Origin: Flavobacterium psychrophilum | GTDB taxonomy: Bacteria; Bacteroidota; Bacteroidia; Flavobacteriales; Flavobacteriaceae | Length of the DNA stretch: 64,000 nucleotides | Direction of reading: 5' to 3' | Assembly: GCA_945879625.1 (NCBI GenBank) | Contig: CAMCVA010000005.1 | Location: 96,038 to 160,037, forward strand | Shown: positions 25,668 through 33,828 of the stretch, piece after piece | How positions within the stretch are numbered: the first letter of the stretch is position 1 | Layout of the letters: every line of letters begins with the position of its first letter | Made by a program: the position numbers and the translations under genes | The notes under the pieces: generated by a model | Told to the model about the DNA's origin: nothing | Seen by the model: only the letters and a program-made list of their open reading frames with translations | The model's database searches: none

Positions 25668-26466
25668 AGTACAAGAAACCGTTAGTTACCTGCAAAACAG
25701 AACCGGATTTTCACCTGAGTACGGCGTAATTTTGGGTTCGGGCTTGGGCAGTTTTACCGACGATATTCGCATCGAGCACCGCATTCCATATAGCGAAATT
25801 CCCCATTTCCCGGTTTCAACCGTGCAAGGACACGCTGGGGCTTTGGTGTTTGGCACCATTGGCAGCAAAAAAGTGGTGGCCATGCAAGGTCGGTTTCATT
25901 TCTACGAAGGCTACGGCATGCAACAAGTAACCTTTCCGGTGCGGGTCATGAAGTACTTGGGCGTATCCAAATTGATTGTATCCAATGCTTCGGGTGGAGT
26001 GAATCCAAATTACCAAGTGGGATCTATTGTACTCATTACCGACCACATCAACCTAATGCCCGAACATCCGCTGCACGGACCCAACGACGAACGATTTGGT
26101 CCGCGTTTTCTCAATATGAGCGAAGCCTACAGTAAAAAGATGTTGGCTACTGCACACCAAGTAGCTTTAGACTTTGCCATTCCTGTTCAAGAGGGAATTT
26201 ACTTGGCACTTCAAGGCCCAACCTTCGAAACTCCAGCCGAATATACGATGGTCAAAAATATGGGCGCCGACTGTGTGGGCATGTCAACTGTGCCCGAAGT
26301 AATTGTGGCCCGACACATGGGCATGGAAGTGTTTGGTTTATCCGTAATTACCGATATTTCTACGGATGCATCAATAGAAACAGTAAGTCATACCGGAGTT
26401 TTGGCTGCAGCCCACAAAGCCGAGCCGAATGTGAGAAAATTGATAAAAGGATTGATCGAAAACTAG
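25657..26466 (+). CDS. Purine nucleoside phosphorylase (type I PNP)
   Basis: A 269-residue trimeric-type PNP of the PunA/DeoD-II family that splits purine nucleosides with phosphate. Motifs: ILGSGLGSF (phosphate loop), VQGHAGALVFG, GRFHFYEGYGM, NASGGVN, LALQGPTFETPAEYTM with the base-binding Glu, and GMSTVPEVIVARHMG. The start overlaps the lpxK stop region by 11 bases, so the two are translationally coupled. Convergent with the hybrid kinase gene, 8 bases away. Confidence 0.95.
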   Translation: MWNKVQETVSYLQNRTGFSPEYGVILGSGLGSFTDDIRIEHRIPYSEIPHFPVSTVQGHAGALVFGTIGSKKVVAMQGRFHFYEGYGMQQVTFPVRVMKYLGVSKLIVSNASGGVNPNYQVGSIVLITDHINLMPEHPLHGPNDERFGPRFLNMSEAYSKKMLATAHQVALDFAIPVQEGIYLALQGPTFETPAEYTMVKNMGADCVGMSTVPEVIVARHMGMEVFGLSVITDISTDASIETVSHTGVLAAAHKAEPNVRKLIKGLIEN

Positions 26467-26474
26467 TAGTTGCG

Positions 26475-28655
26475 TTAGGCTTCTATGTTCTTGCAAATAA
26501 TGTGGTAGAATTCCTCGGGATTAAACGGCTTGGTAATTACATCATTCATTCCGTAGGAGAGAAGCATTCCTCTGTTTTCGTTGAGTGAAATCGCCGTCAA
26601 GGCTATAATTTTTGTTTTTGGGTCAAAGGTGCGAATGGTCTGGGTGGCAATTGTCCCATTTATACCCGGCAAATGCACGTCCATCAAAACCAAATCATAG
26701 CGGTTGTTTTTCACTGCCTGAATAGCATCTTCACCATTGTCAATTACTTCGCATATCATCGCTTTGTTTTCGACCATTTTTTTGGTAATCATTTGGTTGA
26801 TTTTATTGTCTTCTATCAACAAGACTTTTTTGCCTTTTAATACCTGGTCGTTGTAGGCAAATGGATTGTGTTGTATGTCGTTATCCGTACTAATTTTAAA
26901 TGGTAAAACCACAGTAAATGTAGATCCGATTCCTACTTGACTCTCCAAAGACAGCGTTCCGCCCAGAATTTCGGTGAGTCGTTTCACTATAGACAGGCCC
27001 AAGCCGGTTCCGCCGTATTTTCTATTAATCTCAATAGAACCTTGCGAAAAACTATCAAACACCGATTCCAATTTTTCTTCGGGGATTCCAATGCCGGTAT
27101 CGGCTACATTAAATTCAATGTTTATTATATCCCCAGCGGTTTCAAGCACTTTTGTAGTAACTTGAACTTCGCCATTTGTGGTAAATTTTAGTGCGTTATT
27201 GATCAGGTTGAGTAAAATTTGTGACAGTTTGGTGGGATCACTTACCACCTGATTGGGCATCTCAGGATCGAGTTGTATGGTAAAGCGATTGTTGTTGTTA
27301 ATGGCCAACTCTTTGAGCGAATTTTGCAAATTCTCGGTGAGTTCTTTCAAGTTAAAACGCAATTGTTCAACCTCAATGCCCTCTGATTCGATGCGGTTTA
27401 TTTCTAAAATCTCGTTGATAAAAGTGAGCAAATAATTTCCAGAAAATTTCAAGGAATTCAAATAATCCAATTGGGAAGGTTTGGGTTGTTCTTGCAGCAG
27501 CAAGTGGGTAATTCCGTTGATGGCGTTGAGCGGGGTGCGCAACTCATGACTCACGGTCGACAAGAAATCGGCGCGGGCCTTGTTGGCTTTTTCTGCTTTG
27601 GTTTTGGCCAGTTCAAGCTCTTGGTTTTTATCTTCCAACAACACATTCGATTTTTTTCGAATGAGGTTGTTTTTGTATAAGGAAATACTCAGCAAAGAGA
27701 GAATCAAAATAAAGGCAATCGAAAGGATAATAATAATGTTGGCTACACGACTTGCCTTTTGTTGCGCTTTATTTTCTTTGTCTAGTTTTTCAATGGTTTT
27801 TAGCCGTTCATTTTCTTGAAACTGATCAAAATCACGTGGACCAAATTTTCGCCGATTTTGATTGATTAGCGAATCTTCGAGCTGCATATGAAGTTTCAAA
27901 TTGGCATAGGCCTGTGGCATATCAATTGATTTTTCATAGGCTTTACTTAGCGCCAACAGAATTTTTGTTCGGAGAATTAGGTTGTTATTTCCATTTGTTT
28001 TTTCGGCTTTGTTTAAATAATATAAAGCCAGTCGATACCTAAAACTTTGCAGTTCGATATTGCCTAAGTGGTAAAGGGCTTTAGAGGTAATGCTCAAAGG
28101 ATCTTTTTTGCTCTCTTGTACAATGAGTTGATTAAATACGAGCTTTGCCGCTTCAAAATCGCCTTTTGCTTCTTTTACGATTCCCATTTGCAATTGAACC
28201 AGCGTAATGGCGTCAGAAATGCGCAAAAAGCTATAGATGTTTTTTGCATTCTCTAAATTTAATTCCGCATTGAGGTATTGTTTGAGTTCAATCTGACAGA
28301 GCGCCAATTGAAAATAGGAATATGCTTGGTCGTTGGTTGCCGGATAGGCATTAGCAATTTCTAGACATTTACTGTACTGATTGGCTGCCTCTACAAATTT
28401 GTTTAGGTTAAAATATATAGCCCCCATCGCCGCATAGGATTGGGCCATTTTTTTTGGATTTCGAATCCCTTTAGAATAGTCGAATGCTTTTTGCGCATAG
28501 TCTAACGCAGATTTATAATCGTTGGTTTTGTAGTAAAAAGTAGAGAGCTCTAAATAACTTCCCACACTATCCAATTCTATTTGGGAAGGTTTAGGTTGTT
28601 GTGCCCATGAGGGTACAATCCATAAATAGAGTAGTAGTATATAAAAGTAATTCAT
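26475..28655 (-). CDS. Hybrid sensor histidine kinase with TPR sensor region and receiver domain
   Basis: A 726-residue membrane protein. Signal or first TM at 1-18, then six to seven TPR-like repeats in the periplasm (about 30-270), a TM segment about 305-328 (VANIIIILSIAFILILSLLSI split), a coiled coil, HisKA with the phospho-His in FLSTVSHELRTPLNAI, HATPase_c with NLINNALKFT, DTGIGIP and GGTGLGLSI, and a C-terminal receiver with the phospho-Asp in LVLMDVHLPG and a conserved Lys in ITKPFNPEEF. No response regulator is adjacent. It lies 32 bases downstream of the gap gene. Confidence 0.93.
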   Translation of the reverse strand: MNYFYILLLYLWIVPSWAQQPKPSQIELDSVGSYLELSTFYYKTNDYKSALDYAQKAFDYSKGIRNPKKMAQSYAAMGAIYFNLNKFVEAANQYSKCLEIANAYPATNDQAYSYFQLALCQIELKQYLNAELNLENAKNIYSFLRISDAITLVQLQMGIVKEAKGDFEAAKLVFNQLIVQESKKDPLSITSKALYHLGNIELQSFRYRLALYYLNKAEKTNGNNNLILRTKILLALSKAYEKSIDMPQAYANLKLHMQLEDSLINQNRRKFGPRDFDQFQENERLKTIEKLDKENKAQQKASRVANIIIILSIAFILILSLLSISLYKNNLIRKKSNVLLEDKNQELELAKTKAEKANKARADFLSTVSHELRTPLNAINGITHLLLQEQPKPSQLDYLNSLKFSGNYLLTFINEILEINRIESEGIEVEQLRFNLKELTENLQNSLKELAINNNNRFTIQLDPEMPNQVVSDPTKLSQILLNLINNALKFTTNGEVQVTTKVLETAGDIINIEFNVADTGIGIPEEKLESVFDSFSQGSIEINRKYGGTGLGLSIVKRLTEILGGTLSLESQVGIGSTFTVVLPFKISTDNDIQHNPFAYNDQVLKGKKVLLIEDNKINQMITKKMVENKAMICEVIDNGEDAIQAVKNNRYDLVLMDVHLPGINGTIATQTIRTFDPKTKIIALTAISLNENRGMLLSYGMNDVITKPFNPEEFYHIICKNIEA

Positions 28656-28687
28656 GCACTTGCGCTTATGCGTTGTAATACAGACCC

Positions 28688-29704
28688 TTAAAAGTAGTTT
28701 TTTTTCGGATACAGCAGCCTAATTAAGTCAATTAATCGAGAGGAATACCCTATTTCGTTGTCATACCACCCCACTATTTTTACCATTTTACCCAAAACAG
28801 AAGTAAGTTGAGCATCAAACACACAAGAGTGCGGGTTTCCTATCACATCTACCGAGACAATCGGGTCTTCGGTATAGGATAAAATTCCTTGTAAAGAAGT
28901 TTGAGCAGCTGTTGCAAATGCTGCATTAATTTGGTCACGGCCCACGGCATGCAGTACATAGCAAGTGATGTCGGTTAATGAACCGTCGGGAACCGGAACG
29001 CGTATGCCGCTGCCGCCAATTTTACCCTCAAACTCCGGGAAAATTTTGGTCAAGGCTTTGGCTGCGCCGGTTGATGTAGGAACTATTGATTGGCTAGCAC
29101 TGCGGGCTCTGCGCAAATCTTTGTGGGGCTGATCGTGCAAACTCTGATCGGTGGTATACGAATGTACTGTCGTAATGTAGGCCTGTTCAATGCCACACAA
29201 ATCCCGAATCACGGCCAACATAGGCGCCGCGTTATTGGTGGTACAGCTCGCGTTAGATATAATCGTTTCTGTGCCGTCCAGCAGCTGATCGTTCACCCCA
29301 ACCACAATGGTTTTGATGGATTCGTCTTCTGAAGGTGCCGATAGGATTACTTTTTTGGCGCCTGCCTTGATGTGCTCGGCCAATTCTGTTCGTAGTTGTC
29401 GTCTGCCTGTGGCTTCAATTACCACGTCAATGTTGAGGTTTTTCCAAGGAAGGAAAGCAATTTCTTTTTCGCTAAAATAAGCAACCGCCGTTTGGTCTAC
29501 CCACAATTGGTTTATTTCTGCTTTACAAGAGTGCGGAAAAATACCGTGTATGCTGTCGTACTTGAGCAAATGTGCCATGGTTGCGGCCTCGGCCAAGTCA
29601 TTTATGGCCACCACCTCAATTTCAGGATTATCCCAAAGCAACCGAAATACCTGACGGCCAATTCGTCCAAAGCCATTGAGGGCAACACGTATTTTGGGTT
29701 CCAT
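28688..29704 (-). CDS. gap: Type I glyceraldehyde-3-phosphate dehydrogenase
   Basis: A 338-residue NAD(P)-dependent glycolytic or gluconeogenic enzyme. Start chosen at MEPKIRVALNGFGRIGRQV, since longer starts would run into lipA. Rossmann motif NGFGRIGR, catalytic Cys in SNASCTTNNAAP, catalytic His in TVHSYTTDQ, RARSASQSIVPTSTGAAKA and the end WYDNEIGYSSRLIDLI are all present. SNASCTTNN replaces the more common CTTNCLAP. Lies 16 bases after lipA; flavobacteria often have two gap paralogs, and I cannot tell which one this is. Confidence 0.95.
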   Translation of the reverse strand: MEPKIRVALNGFGRIGRQVFRLLWDNPEIEVVAINDLAEAATMAHLLKYDSIHGIFPHSCKAEINQLWVDQTAVAYFSEKEIAFLPWKNLNIDVVIEATGRRQLRTELAEHIKAGAKKVILSAPSEDESIKTIVVGVNDQLLDGTETIISNASCTTNNAAPMLAVIRDLCGIEQAYITTVHSYTTDQSLHDQPHKDLRRARSASQSIVPTSTGAAKALTKIFPEFEGKIGGSGIRVPVPDGSLTDITCYVLHAVGRDQINAAFATAAQTSLQGILSYTEDPIVSVDVIGNPHSCVFDAQLTSVLGKMVKIVGWYDNEIGYSSRLIDLIRLLYPKKNYF

Positions 29705-29720
29705 GTGGGGCGGTTGTAAA

Positions 29721-30599
29721 TTAATGAATATGCTTTTGTGCCTTATAAGACGAACGCACCAAAGGTCCACTTTCAACGTGTTTGAAGCCCAATTTCAATC
29801 CAATTTGTTCGTATTTTTCAAATTGCTCCGGACTGATATATTCTTTTACGGGCAAGTGTTTTTTGCTGGGTTGCAAATATTGACCGATGGTCACTACATC
29901 AACGTTCGCATTTTTTAAATCGTGGAGCGTTTCAATCACTTCGGCTTCGGTTTCGCCCAAGCCCAGCATTATTCCCGATTTGGTTCGGTTGATGCCTTGT
30001 TCTTTTAAGTATTCTAATACCGCCATGCTGCGGTCGTATTTAGCTTGTATGCGCACTTCACGCGTGAGTCTTCGCACGGTTTCAATGTTGTGCGAAACCA
30101 CTTCGGGATTGGCGGCTACAATGCGATCGAGTAGGCGTTCGTTGCCTTGAAAATCGGGAATAAGCGTTTCTAGTGTAGTGGTTGGGTTCATGCGGCGAAT
30201 GGCCTCAATGGTTTCTTCCCAGATAATTGAGCCACCGTCTTTCAAATCGTCGCGATCTACGCTCGTAATTACGGCGTGTTTGATAGACATGATTTTTATC
30301 GAACGCGCTACTTTTTCGGGTTCGTCCCAATCAACGGTTTCGGGACGGCCGGTTTTCACGCCACAAAAGCCACAAGATCGGGTGCAAATGTTACCCAAAA
30401 TCATGAAAGTGGCCGTGCCCTCTCCCCAGCATTCGCCCATGTTTGGACAGCTTCCGGAAGTACAAATGGTGTTCAGTTGATATTTGTCAACCAAGCCCCG
30501 AAGTTCGGTGTATTTTTGACCAATAGGCAGTTTTACCTTGAGCCATTTGGGTTTCCCTACGGGCAGTGTGTTTTCTACTAATGATTCCATAGATTGCAT
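29721..30599 (-). CDS. lipA: Lipoyl synthase
   Basis: A 292-residue radical SAM enzyme that inserts two sulfurs into octanoyl groups on lipoyl domains. The auxiliary-cluster cysteines appear as CTSGSCPNMGEC and the radical SAM cysteines as CTRSCGFC. Further motifs: EPEKVARSI, LIPDFQGN, HNIETVRRLTREVR, SGIMLGLGE and, near the end, GPLVRSSYKA with the serine that ligates the auxiliary cluster. Start could be the ATG at 30599 or 30590. First gene of an apparent lipA-gap-kinase run. Confidence 0.98.
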   Translation of the reverse strand: MQSMESLVENTLPVGKPKWLKVKLPIGQKYTELRGLVDKYQLNTICTSGSCPNMGECWGEGTATFMILGNICTRSCGFCGVKTGRPETVDWDEPEKVARSIKIMSIKHAVITSVDRDDLKDGGSIIWEETIEAIRRMNPTTTLETLIPDFQGNERLLDRIVAANPEVVSHNIETVRRLTREVRIQAKYDRSMAVLEYLKEQGINRTKSGIMLGLGETEAEVIETLHDLKNANVDVVTIGQYLQPSKKHLPVKEYISPEQFEKYEQIGLKLGFKHVESGPLVRSSYKAQKHIH

Positions 30600-30609
30600 T
30601 TTAGCGTCA

Positions 30610-30617
30610 CAAAAATA
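30610..30617 (-). promoter_or_regulatory. -7 element TATTTTTG before lipA
   Basis: Forward CAAAAATA gives TATTTTTG on the minus strand, 10 bases upstream of the ATG at 30599. No well-spaced -33 element was found. Confidence 0.35.
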
Positions 30618-30680
30618 GCGAATGGATTTGGTTTGAGCGGGGGTAAACGCAAACTAATTTTGAATGATTTTGTTTGGCAC

Positions 30681-31937
30681 TTATTCTACAAAATCCAAAT
30701 CTTTTTGGTGGGTTTCGCTACTAGTCCAAGTAGCGTATACACTCAAACCAAAAGCAATTACTCCAATGATAATTACCGAAGTAATTACACCATAAATGGC
30801 TTTAAAATAATCAAATCCAATGAGCATCACAGCCAATAATCCGCGCACCATATTGGGAACGGTTGCTGTAACTGTGCTGCGAATGTTGGTGCCAAATTGT
30901 TCGGCTGCCACGGTAACAAACATGGCCCAATACCCCGTGCCGAGACCTAACCAAAAACAAAAAAAGTAATAGCTGTTTGCAGTAGTTGCAACCCCCGACA
31001 ACAGTAAAACCACGCCCACTAAAGTAAAGGCAAGCATGTATAAAATGGCTTTTTTGCGTGAATGCAAGGCGTGCGAAATAAAACCACTTGCAAAATCACC
31101 TAGTGAAATTCCCAGATAAGCCCACATAATGGCTTCGCCGGGTTGCAAATTAGAAATCCCAAAAACGGGTGCAAACTGGTTACTCATAACCGCTAAGATG
31201 CCAATGCAATACCAAGTAGGAAGCCCAATTGCTATACATTTAAGGTATTTTATAGTTGATTTTTTTGTTTTAAATAGCATCAAAAAATCTCCTTTTTGAA
31301 TACCTGCTTCGTGTTTAATGTGAGAGTACATTCCGCTTTCCAATACCCCAATTCGCAGCAGTAGTAAACACAATCCCATCCCACCACCAATTAGGTAAGC
31401 CACCGACCATCCCGATTCGGCTGGTCCGGCGAGCTCAACGGTGAAATGAGCGACTACAGCACCCATTAAACCAAAACCGGCTACTATTGAGGTGCCTATG
31501 GCGCGCAATTCTTTGGGTAAACTTTCGGCCACCAAGGTGATGCCGGCCCCCAATTCGCCAGCTAAGCCTATACCAGCGATGAAACGCAACCAAGCGTAGA
31601 GTTGAGCTTTGTCGTCGATTGGAATTTCTGGGATATATCCACAGGCAATGTTGGCTAAGGAATACACCAGAATCGATCCAAAAAGCACGGAAAGTCGTCC
31701 GCGTTTATCGCCCATAATCCCCCAAAAAATCCCGCCCAACAACAAACCTGTCATCTGAAAATTCATAATCGTAGTGCCCACGGTATCGGGATCTAAGTGC
31801 AGGGATTTTAAACTGGGCACACGAACAATGCCAAACAAGAGCAGGTCGTAAATGTCCACAAAATAGCCTAAAGCGGCTACAATTACAGGTAAACTAAGTA
31901 AATGGGAGAGTTTTTCTTGGGCGGTAAATGTTTTCAT
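30681..31937 (-). CDS. MFS transporter
   Basis: A 418-residue inner-membrane permease with about 12 transmembrane helices. The loop 2-3 motif GDKRGRLSVLFGS is typical of the major facilitator superfamily, and YAWLRFIAGIGLAGELGAGITLVAE resembles the metabolite:H+ symporter or sugar-porter groups (split here as RFIAGIGLAGELGAG). The substrate is unknown. Ends 81 bases before lipA; both are on the minus strand, but a separate -7 box lies in front of each. Confidence 0.88.
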   Translation of the reverse strand: MKTFTAQEKLSHLLSLPVIVAALGYFVDIYDLLLFGIVRVPSLKSLHLDPDTVGTTIMNFQMTGLLLGGIFWGIMGDKRGRLSVLFGSILVYSLANIACGYIPEIPIDDKAQLYAWLRFIAGIGLAGELGAGITLVAESLPKELRAIGTSIVAGFGLMGAVVAHFTVELAGPAESGWSVAYLIGGGMGLCLLLLRIGVLESGMYSHIKHEAGIQKGDFLMLFKTKKSTIKYLKCIAIGLPTWYCIGILAVMSNQFAPVFGISNLQPGEAIMWAYLGISLGDFASGFISHALHSRKKAILYMLAFTLVGVVLLLSGVATTANSYYFFCFWLGLGTGYWAMFVTVAAEQFGTNIRSTVTATVPNMVRGLLAVMLIGFDYFKAIYGVITSVIIIGVIAFGLSVYATWTSSETHQKDLDFVE

Positions 31938-31956
31938 CGTACTAAAAATAGGCCCC

Positions 31957-31983
31957 CAAATATATTATTTTTACTCATTCAAA
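31957..31983 (-). promoter_or_regulatory. Promoter candidate for MFS gene
   Basis: Minus-strand TATATTTG (forward CAAATATA 31957-31964) with a TTTG (31983-31980) 15 bases upstream, slightly short. The ATG follows 20 bases downstream. Confidence 0.4.
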
Positions 31984-32019
31984 ATTATAAAATATGTCGA
32001 TGAGGCAGCTGTAAAGTTG

Positions 32020-32027
32020 TACTTTTG
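32020..32027 (+). promoter_or_regulatory. -7 element TACTTTTG before PhnA-domain gene
   Basis: A perfect TAnnTTTG, 20 bases before the ATG at 32048, with no clear -33 TTTG. Confidence 0.45.
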
Positions 32028-32047
32028 AGCTCTAAAAATAAACTACT

Positions 32048-32257
32048 ATGGACGTTAAAGACAGCAACGGGAACATCCTACAAGACGGGGATTCGGTAAC
32101 CGTAATTAAAGATTTAAAAGTCCTTGGATCCTCAGACCTGATCAAACGTGGAACGATGGTGAAAAATATACGCCTCACCGACGATCCTGCCGAAATTGAT
32201 TGCCGGGTGAACAAAACCGCGATGGTATTGCGCACGGAGTTTGTGAAGAAAGCGTAA
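32048..32257 (+). CDS. PhnA/YjdM-domain protein lacking the zinc ribbon
   Basis: A 69-residue cytosolic protein equal to the C-terminal PhnA domain: [39 protein letters not shown] and a [10 protein letters not shown] end. The usual E. coli YjdM (about 111 residues) has an N-terminal CxxC zinc ribbon that is absent here; the one Cys sits in the middle (EIDCRVNK). The beta-barrel resembles a small SH3-like fold. Despite its old name, a role in phosphonate use is not established. A repeat tract begins right at its stop. Confidence 0.88.
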   Translation: MDVKDSNGNILQDGDSVTVIKDLKVLGSSDLIKRGTMVKNIRLTDDPAEIDCRVNKTAMVLRTEFVKKA

Positions 32258-32460
32258 ACGGTTGTATGTTCTCGGTTGTCGGTTGTCGGTTCCGGTTAAC
32301 TTCCAACTTCCCACTTCCAATGTCTCTCATATCTAAGTCTTTCTTTCTGTTTTCTGTTTTCGGTTGTCGGTTGTCGGTTCCGGTTAACTTCCAACTCCCC
32401 ACTTCCAACTTCACACTCCCCACTTCTCTTATCTTTAAGTATTTATTTTCTATACTATAA
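32257..32460. repeat. Dispersed repeat tract A (purine/pyrimidine-biased)
   Basis: Two 48-bp direct copies at 32273-32320 and 32361-32408, 88 bases apart and differing at one base by my reading. Each is built of tandem TCGGTTG units, then CCGGTTAACTTCCAACT and CCCACTTCCAA. The plus strand is almost free of A and G runs. The tract fills the gap between the PhnA-domain gene and the terminator of the lysine-rich gene. Confidence 0.85.
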
Positions 32461-32475
32461 ACCAATCAGGCAATA

Positions 32476-32504
32476 AAAAAGTCGAAATTTACTTCCGACT
32501 TTTT
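32476..32504. terminator. Rho-independent terminator, mainly for the lysine-rich gene
   Basis: AAAAAGTCG (32476-32484) pairs with CGACTTTTT (32496-32504), a perfect 9-bp arm pair with an 11-base loop and T-runs on both strands. It lies 5 bases past the stop at 32509 on the minus strand. Confidence 0.85.
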
Positions 32505-32508
32505 GATA

Positions 32509-32862
32509 TTACTTTTTTGATTTTTTCTTATTTGCCTTTTTCTTGGCCTTTTTTTCTTTGCGTTTTTTGCTCGCTTTTTCTTTCTTGGCTCTTTCTTTTT
32601 TCTTTTTCTTGGCTTTTTTGGCTTTCTCTTTATGGCCTTCCTTTTTGGCTTTTGCCATTAGTTTACTGCTTATTTTGGCCAATTTTTTGATATTCTTTTT
32701 AGCTAATTTCACCGATTTCACCGCTGGCTCAATGGCAGTGTTTTCAATTGATTCAGTAGCTTGAACAGAAATTTCAGTTGGCTCAACTGTTACAGTGTTT
32801 GTTTCTACTTGTACTGTTTGTTCTTCGTTGGTTGTGTGTGGTGTTGTGCTTTCGTCTCCCAT
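32509..32862 (-). CDS. Lysine-rich histone-H1-like basic protein
   Basis: A 117-residue two-part protein. Residues 1-48 are acidic and rich in Thr, Glu and Val (TTNEEQTVQVETNTVTVEP); residues 49-117 are almost entirely Lys, Ala, Glu and Arg (e.g. KAKKKKKERAKKEKASKKRK), strongly basic, with no aromatic residues. It resembles the low-complexity nucleoid-binding tails of bacterial H1-like proteins, but has no globular domain. A DNA- or RNA-binding role is inferred. It stands alone with its own terminator and is flanked by repeat tracts on both sides. Confidence 0.7.
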   Translation of the reverse strand: MGDESTTPHTTNEEQTVQVETNTVTVEPTEISVQATESIENTAIEPAVKSVKLAKKNIKKLAKISSKLMAKAKKEGHKEKAKKAKKKKKERAKKEKASKKRKEKKAKKKANKKKSKK

Positions 32863-32959
32863 TTCAATGTTTATTTACAGTTAATCTAATGTTAAGCAAA
32901 TGTAAACAAATGAAATATACGCCAATGTTAAGTTTTTAGTTTGAATGAAAACTTAACAT

Positions 32960-33275
32960 TGGAATTTTTTGTCTGTTGTCGGTTCTCAGTTGTCTGTTGT
33001 CTGTTCTCGGTCAACTTCCAACTTCCCACTTCCCACTTCCAACCTCTCTCATCTCTCATCTCTTCGTCGTTCTATCTGTTCTCAGTTGTCTGTTCTCGGT
33101 TAACTTCCAACTTCCCACTTCCCGCTTCCCACTTCCAACTTCCAGCTTCCAACTTCCCACTTCCCACCTCTCTCATCTCTCATCTCTCATCTCTTCGTCG
33201 TTCTGTCTGTTCTCAGTTGTCTGTTCTCGGTTAACTTCCAACTTCCCACTCCCCACTCCCCTCATCTTTCATCTT
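32960..33275. repeat. Dispersed repeat tract B, running into the sigma-factor gene
   Basis: The gap 32863-33261 holds no gene; from about 32960 it is filled by the same repeat family as tract A. Two long copies start at 33043 and 33167: CCTCTCTCATCT(n) then CTTCGTCGTTCT, GTTCTCAGTTGTCTGTTCTC, GGTTAACTTCCAACTTCCCA. The second has one extra CATCT. Short TTCCCACTTCC / TTCCAACTTCC units are amplified between them. 32863-32960 is AT-rich, with nothing else seen. Confidence 0.85.
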
Positions 33276-33828
33276 CTAGTCTAAACTCTCCAATCATCTC
33301 GGCCAATAACTTTTTGGCGCGTAGCAGTTTAATTTTTACGTTATTGAGTGGTTCTTGTGTGTTGTCGGCAATTTCTTGGTAGGAGAGTTCCTGAAAATAC
33401 CGCAGCTGTATCACTTCTTGGTAATGCGGTTTGAGCTGCTTGATGTAATGCAGTAATTTGGATAAATTTTGCTCAGTGATGAGTTGGTCTTCTGCGGTAG
33501 GAGTAGTGTCAGGTAAATTGTAGGTTTTGTAGGTTTCATCAACCGACAAATTCACAAAGACCGATGTTTTTCGCTTGCGCAACAAATCAATGTGTACGTT
33601 TTTGGCAATGGCAATGAGCCAGGTATTAAATTGAAAATCCGATTTATAGGTTGCAATTTTATCAAAAGCTTTAGCAAAGGTTTCGATGCAAATGTCTTCG
33701 GCATCACTTTCGTTTTCGGTGCGTTTCAGCATAAATCCATAGACTTCATTCCAATAATGATCCAACAGGAACGTAAAGGCCACTTGGTCACCAATTTGGG
33801 CTTTTGCTATGTTGGTATTTATTTCCAA
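33262..33828 (-). CDS. ECF-type RNA polymerase sigma factor
   Basis: A 188-residue sigma-70 family protein. Region 2 is about 15-85 (FTFLLDHYWNEVYGFML, DAEDICIETFAKAFDKI); region 4 is about 125-178 (RYFQELSYQEIADNTQEPLNNVKIKLLRAKKLL). No anti-sigma gene lies beside it. The start is TTG at 33828, since no in-frame ATG precedes it; it overlaps the glycosyltransferase gene by 10 bases, so translation is likely coupled. The last few codons (LEDER) lie in repeat-tract sequence. Target promoters unknown. Confidence 0.9.
   Translation of the reverse strand: MEINTNIAKAQIGDQVAFTFLLDHYWNEVYGFMLKRTENESDAEDICIETFAKAFDKIATYKSDFQFNTWLIAIAKNVHIDLLRKRKTSVFVNLSVDETYKTYNLPDTTPTAEDQLITEQNLSKLLHYIKQLKPHYQEVIQLRYFQELSYQEIADNTQEPLNNVKIKLLRAKKLLAEMIGEFRLEDER

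Noticed and set aside
32543..32764. 73-residue frame with strongly hydrophobic start (Phe/Leu-rich), opposite the Lys-rich gene
   Set aside because: It is the complement of Lys codons; looks like a membrane segment only by coincidence. The minus-strand gene has its own terminator.
32257..33275. CRISPR array
   Set aside because: Repeats are nested, vary in length and have no constant-length unique spacers; no cas gene is nearby.
32941..33284. Ser/Pro/Leu-rich frames of about 100 residues in repeat tract B
   Set aside because: Products of the CTTCCCACTTCC repeats, not coding-like; frames shift between copies.
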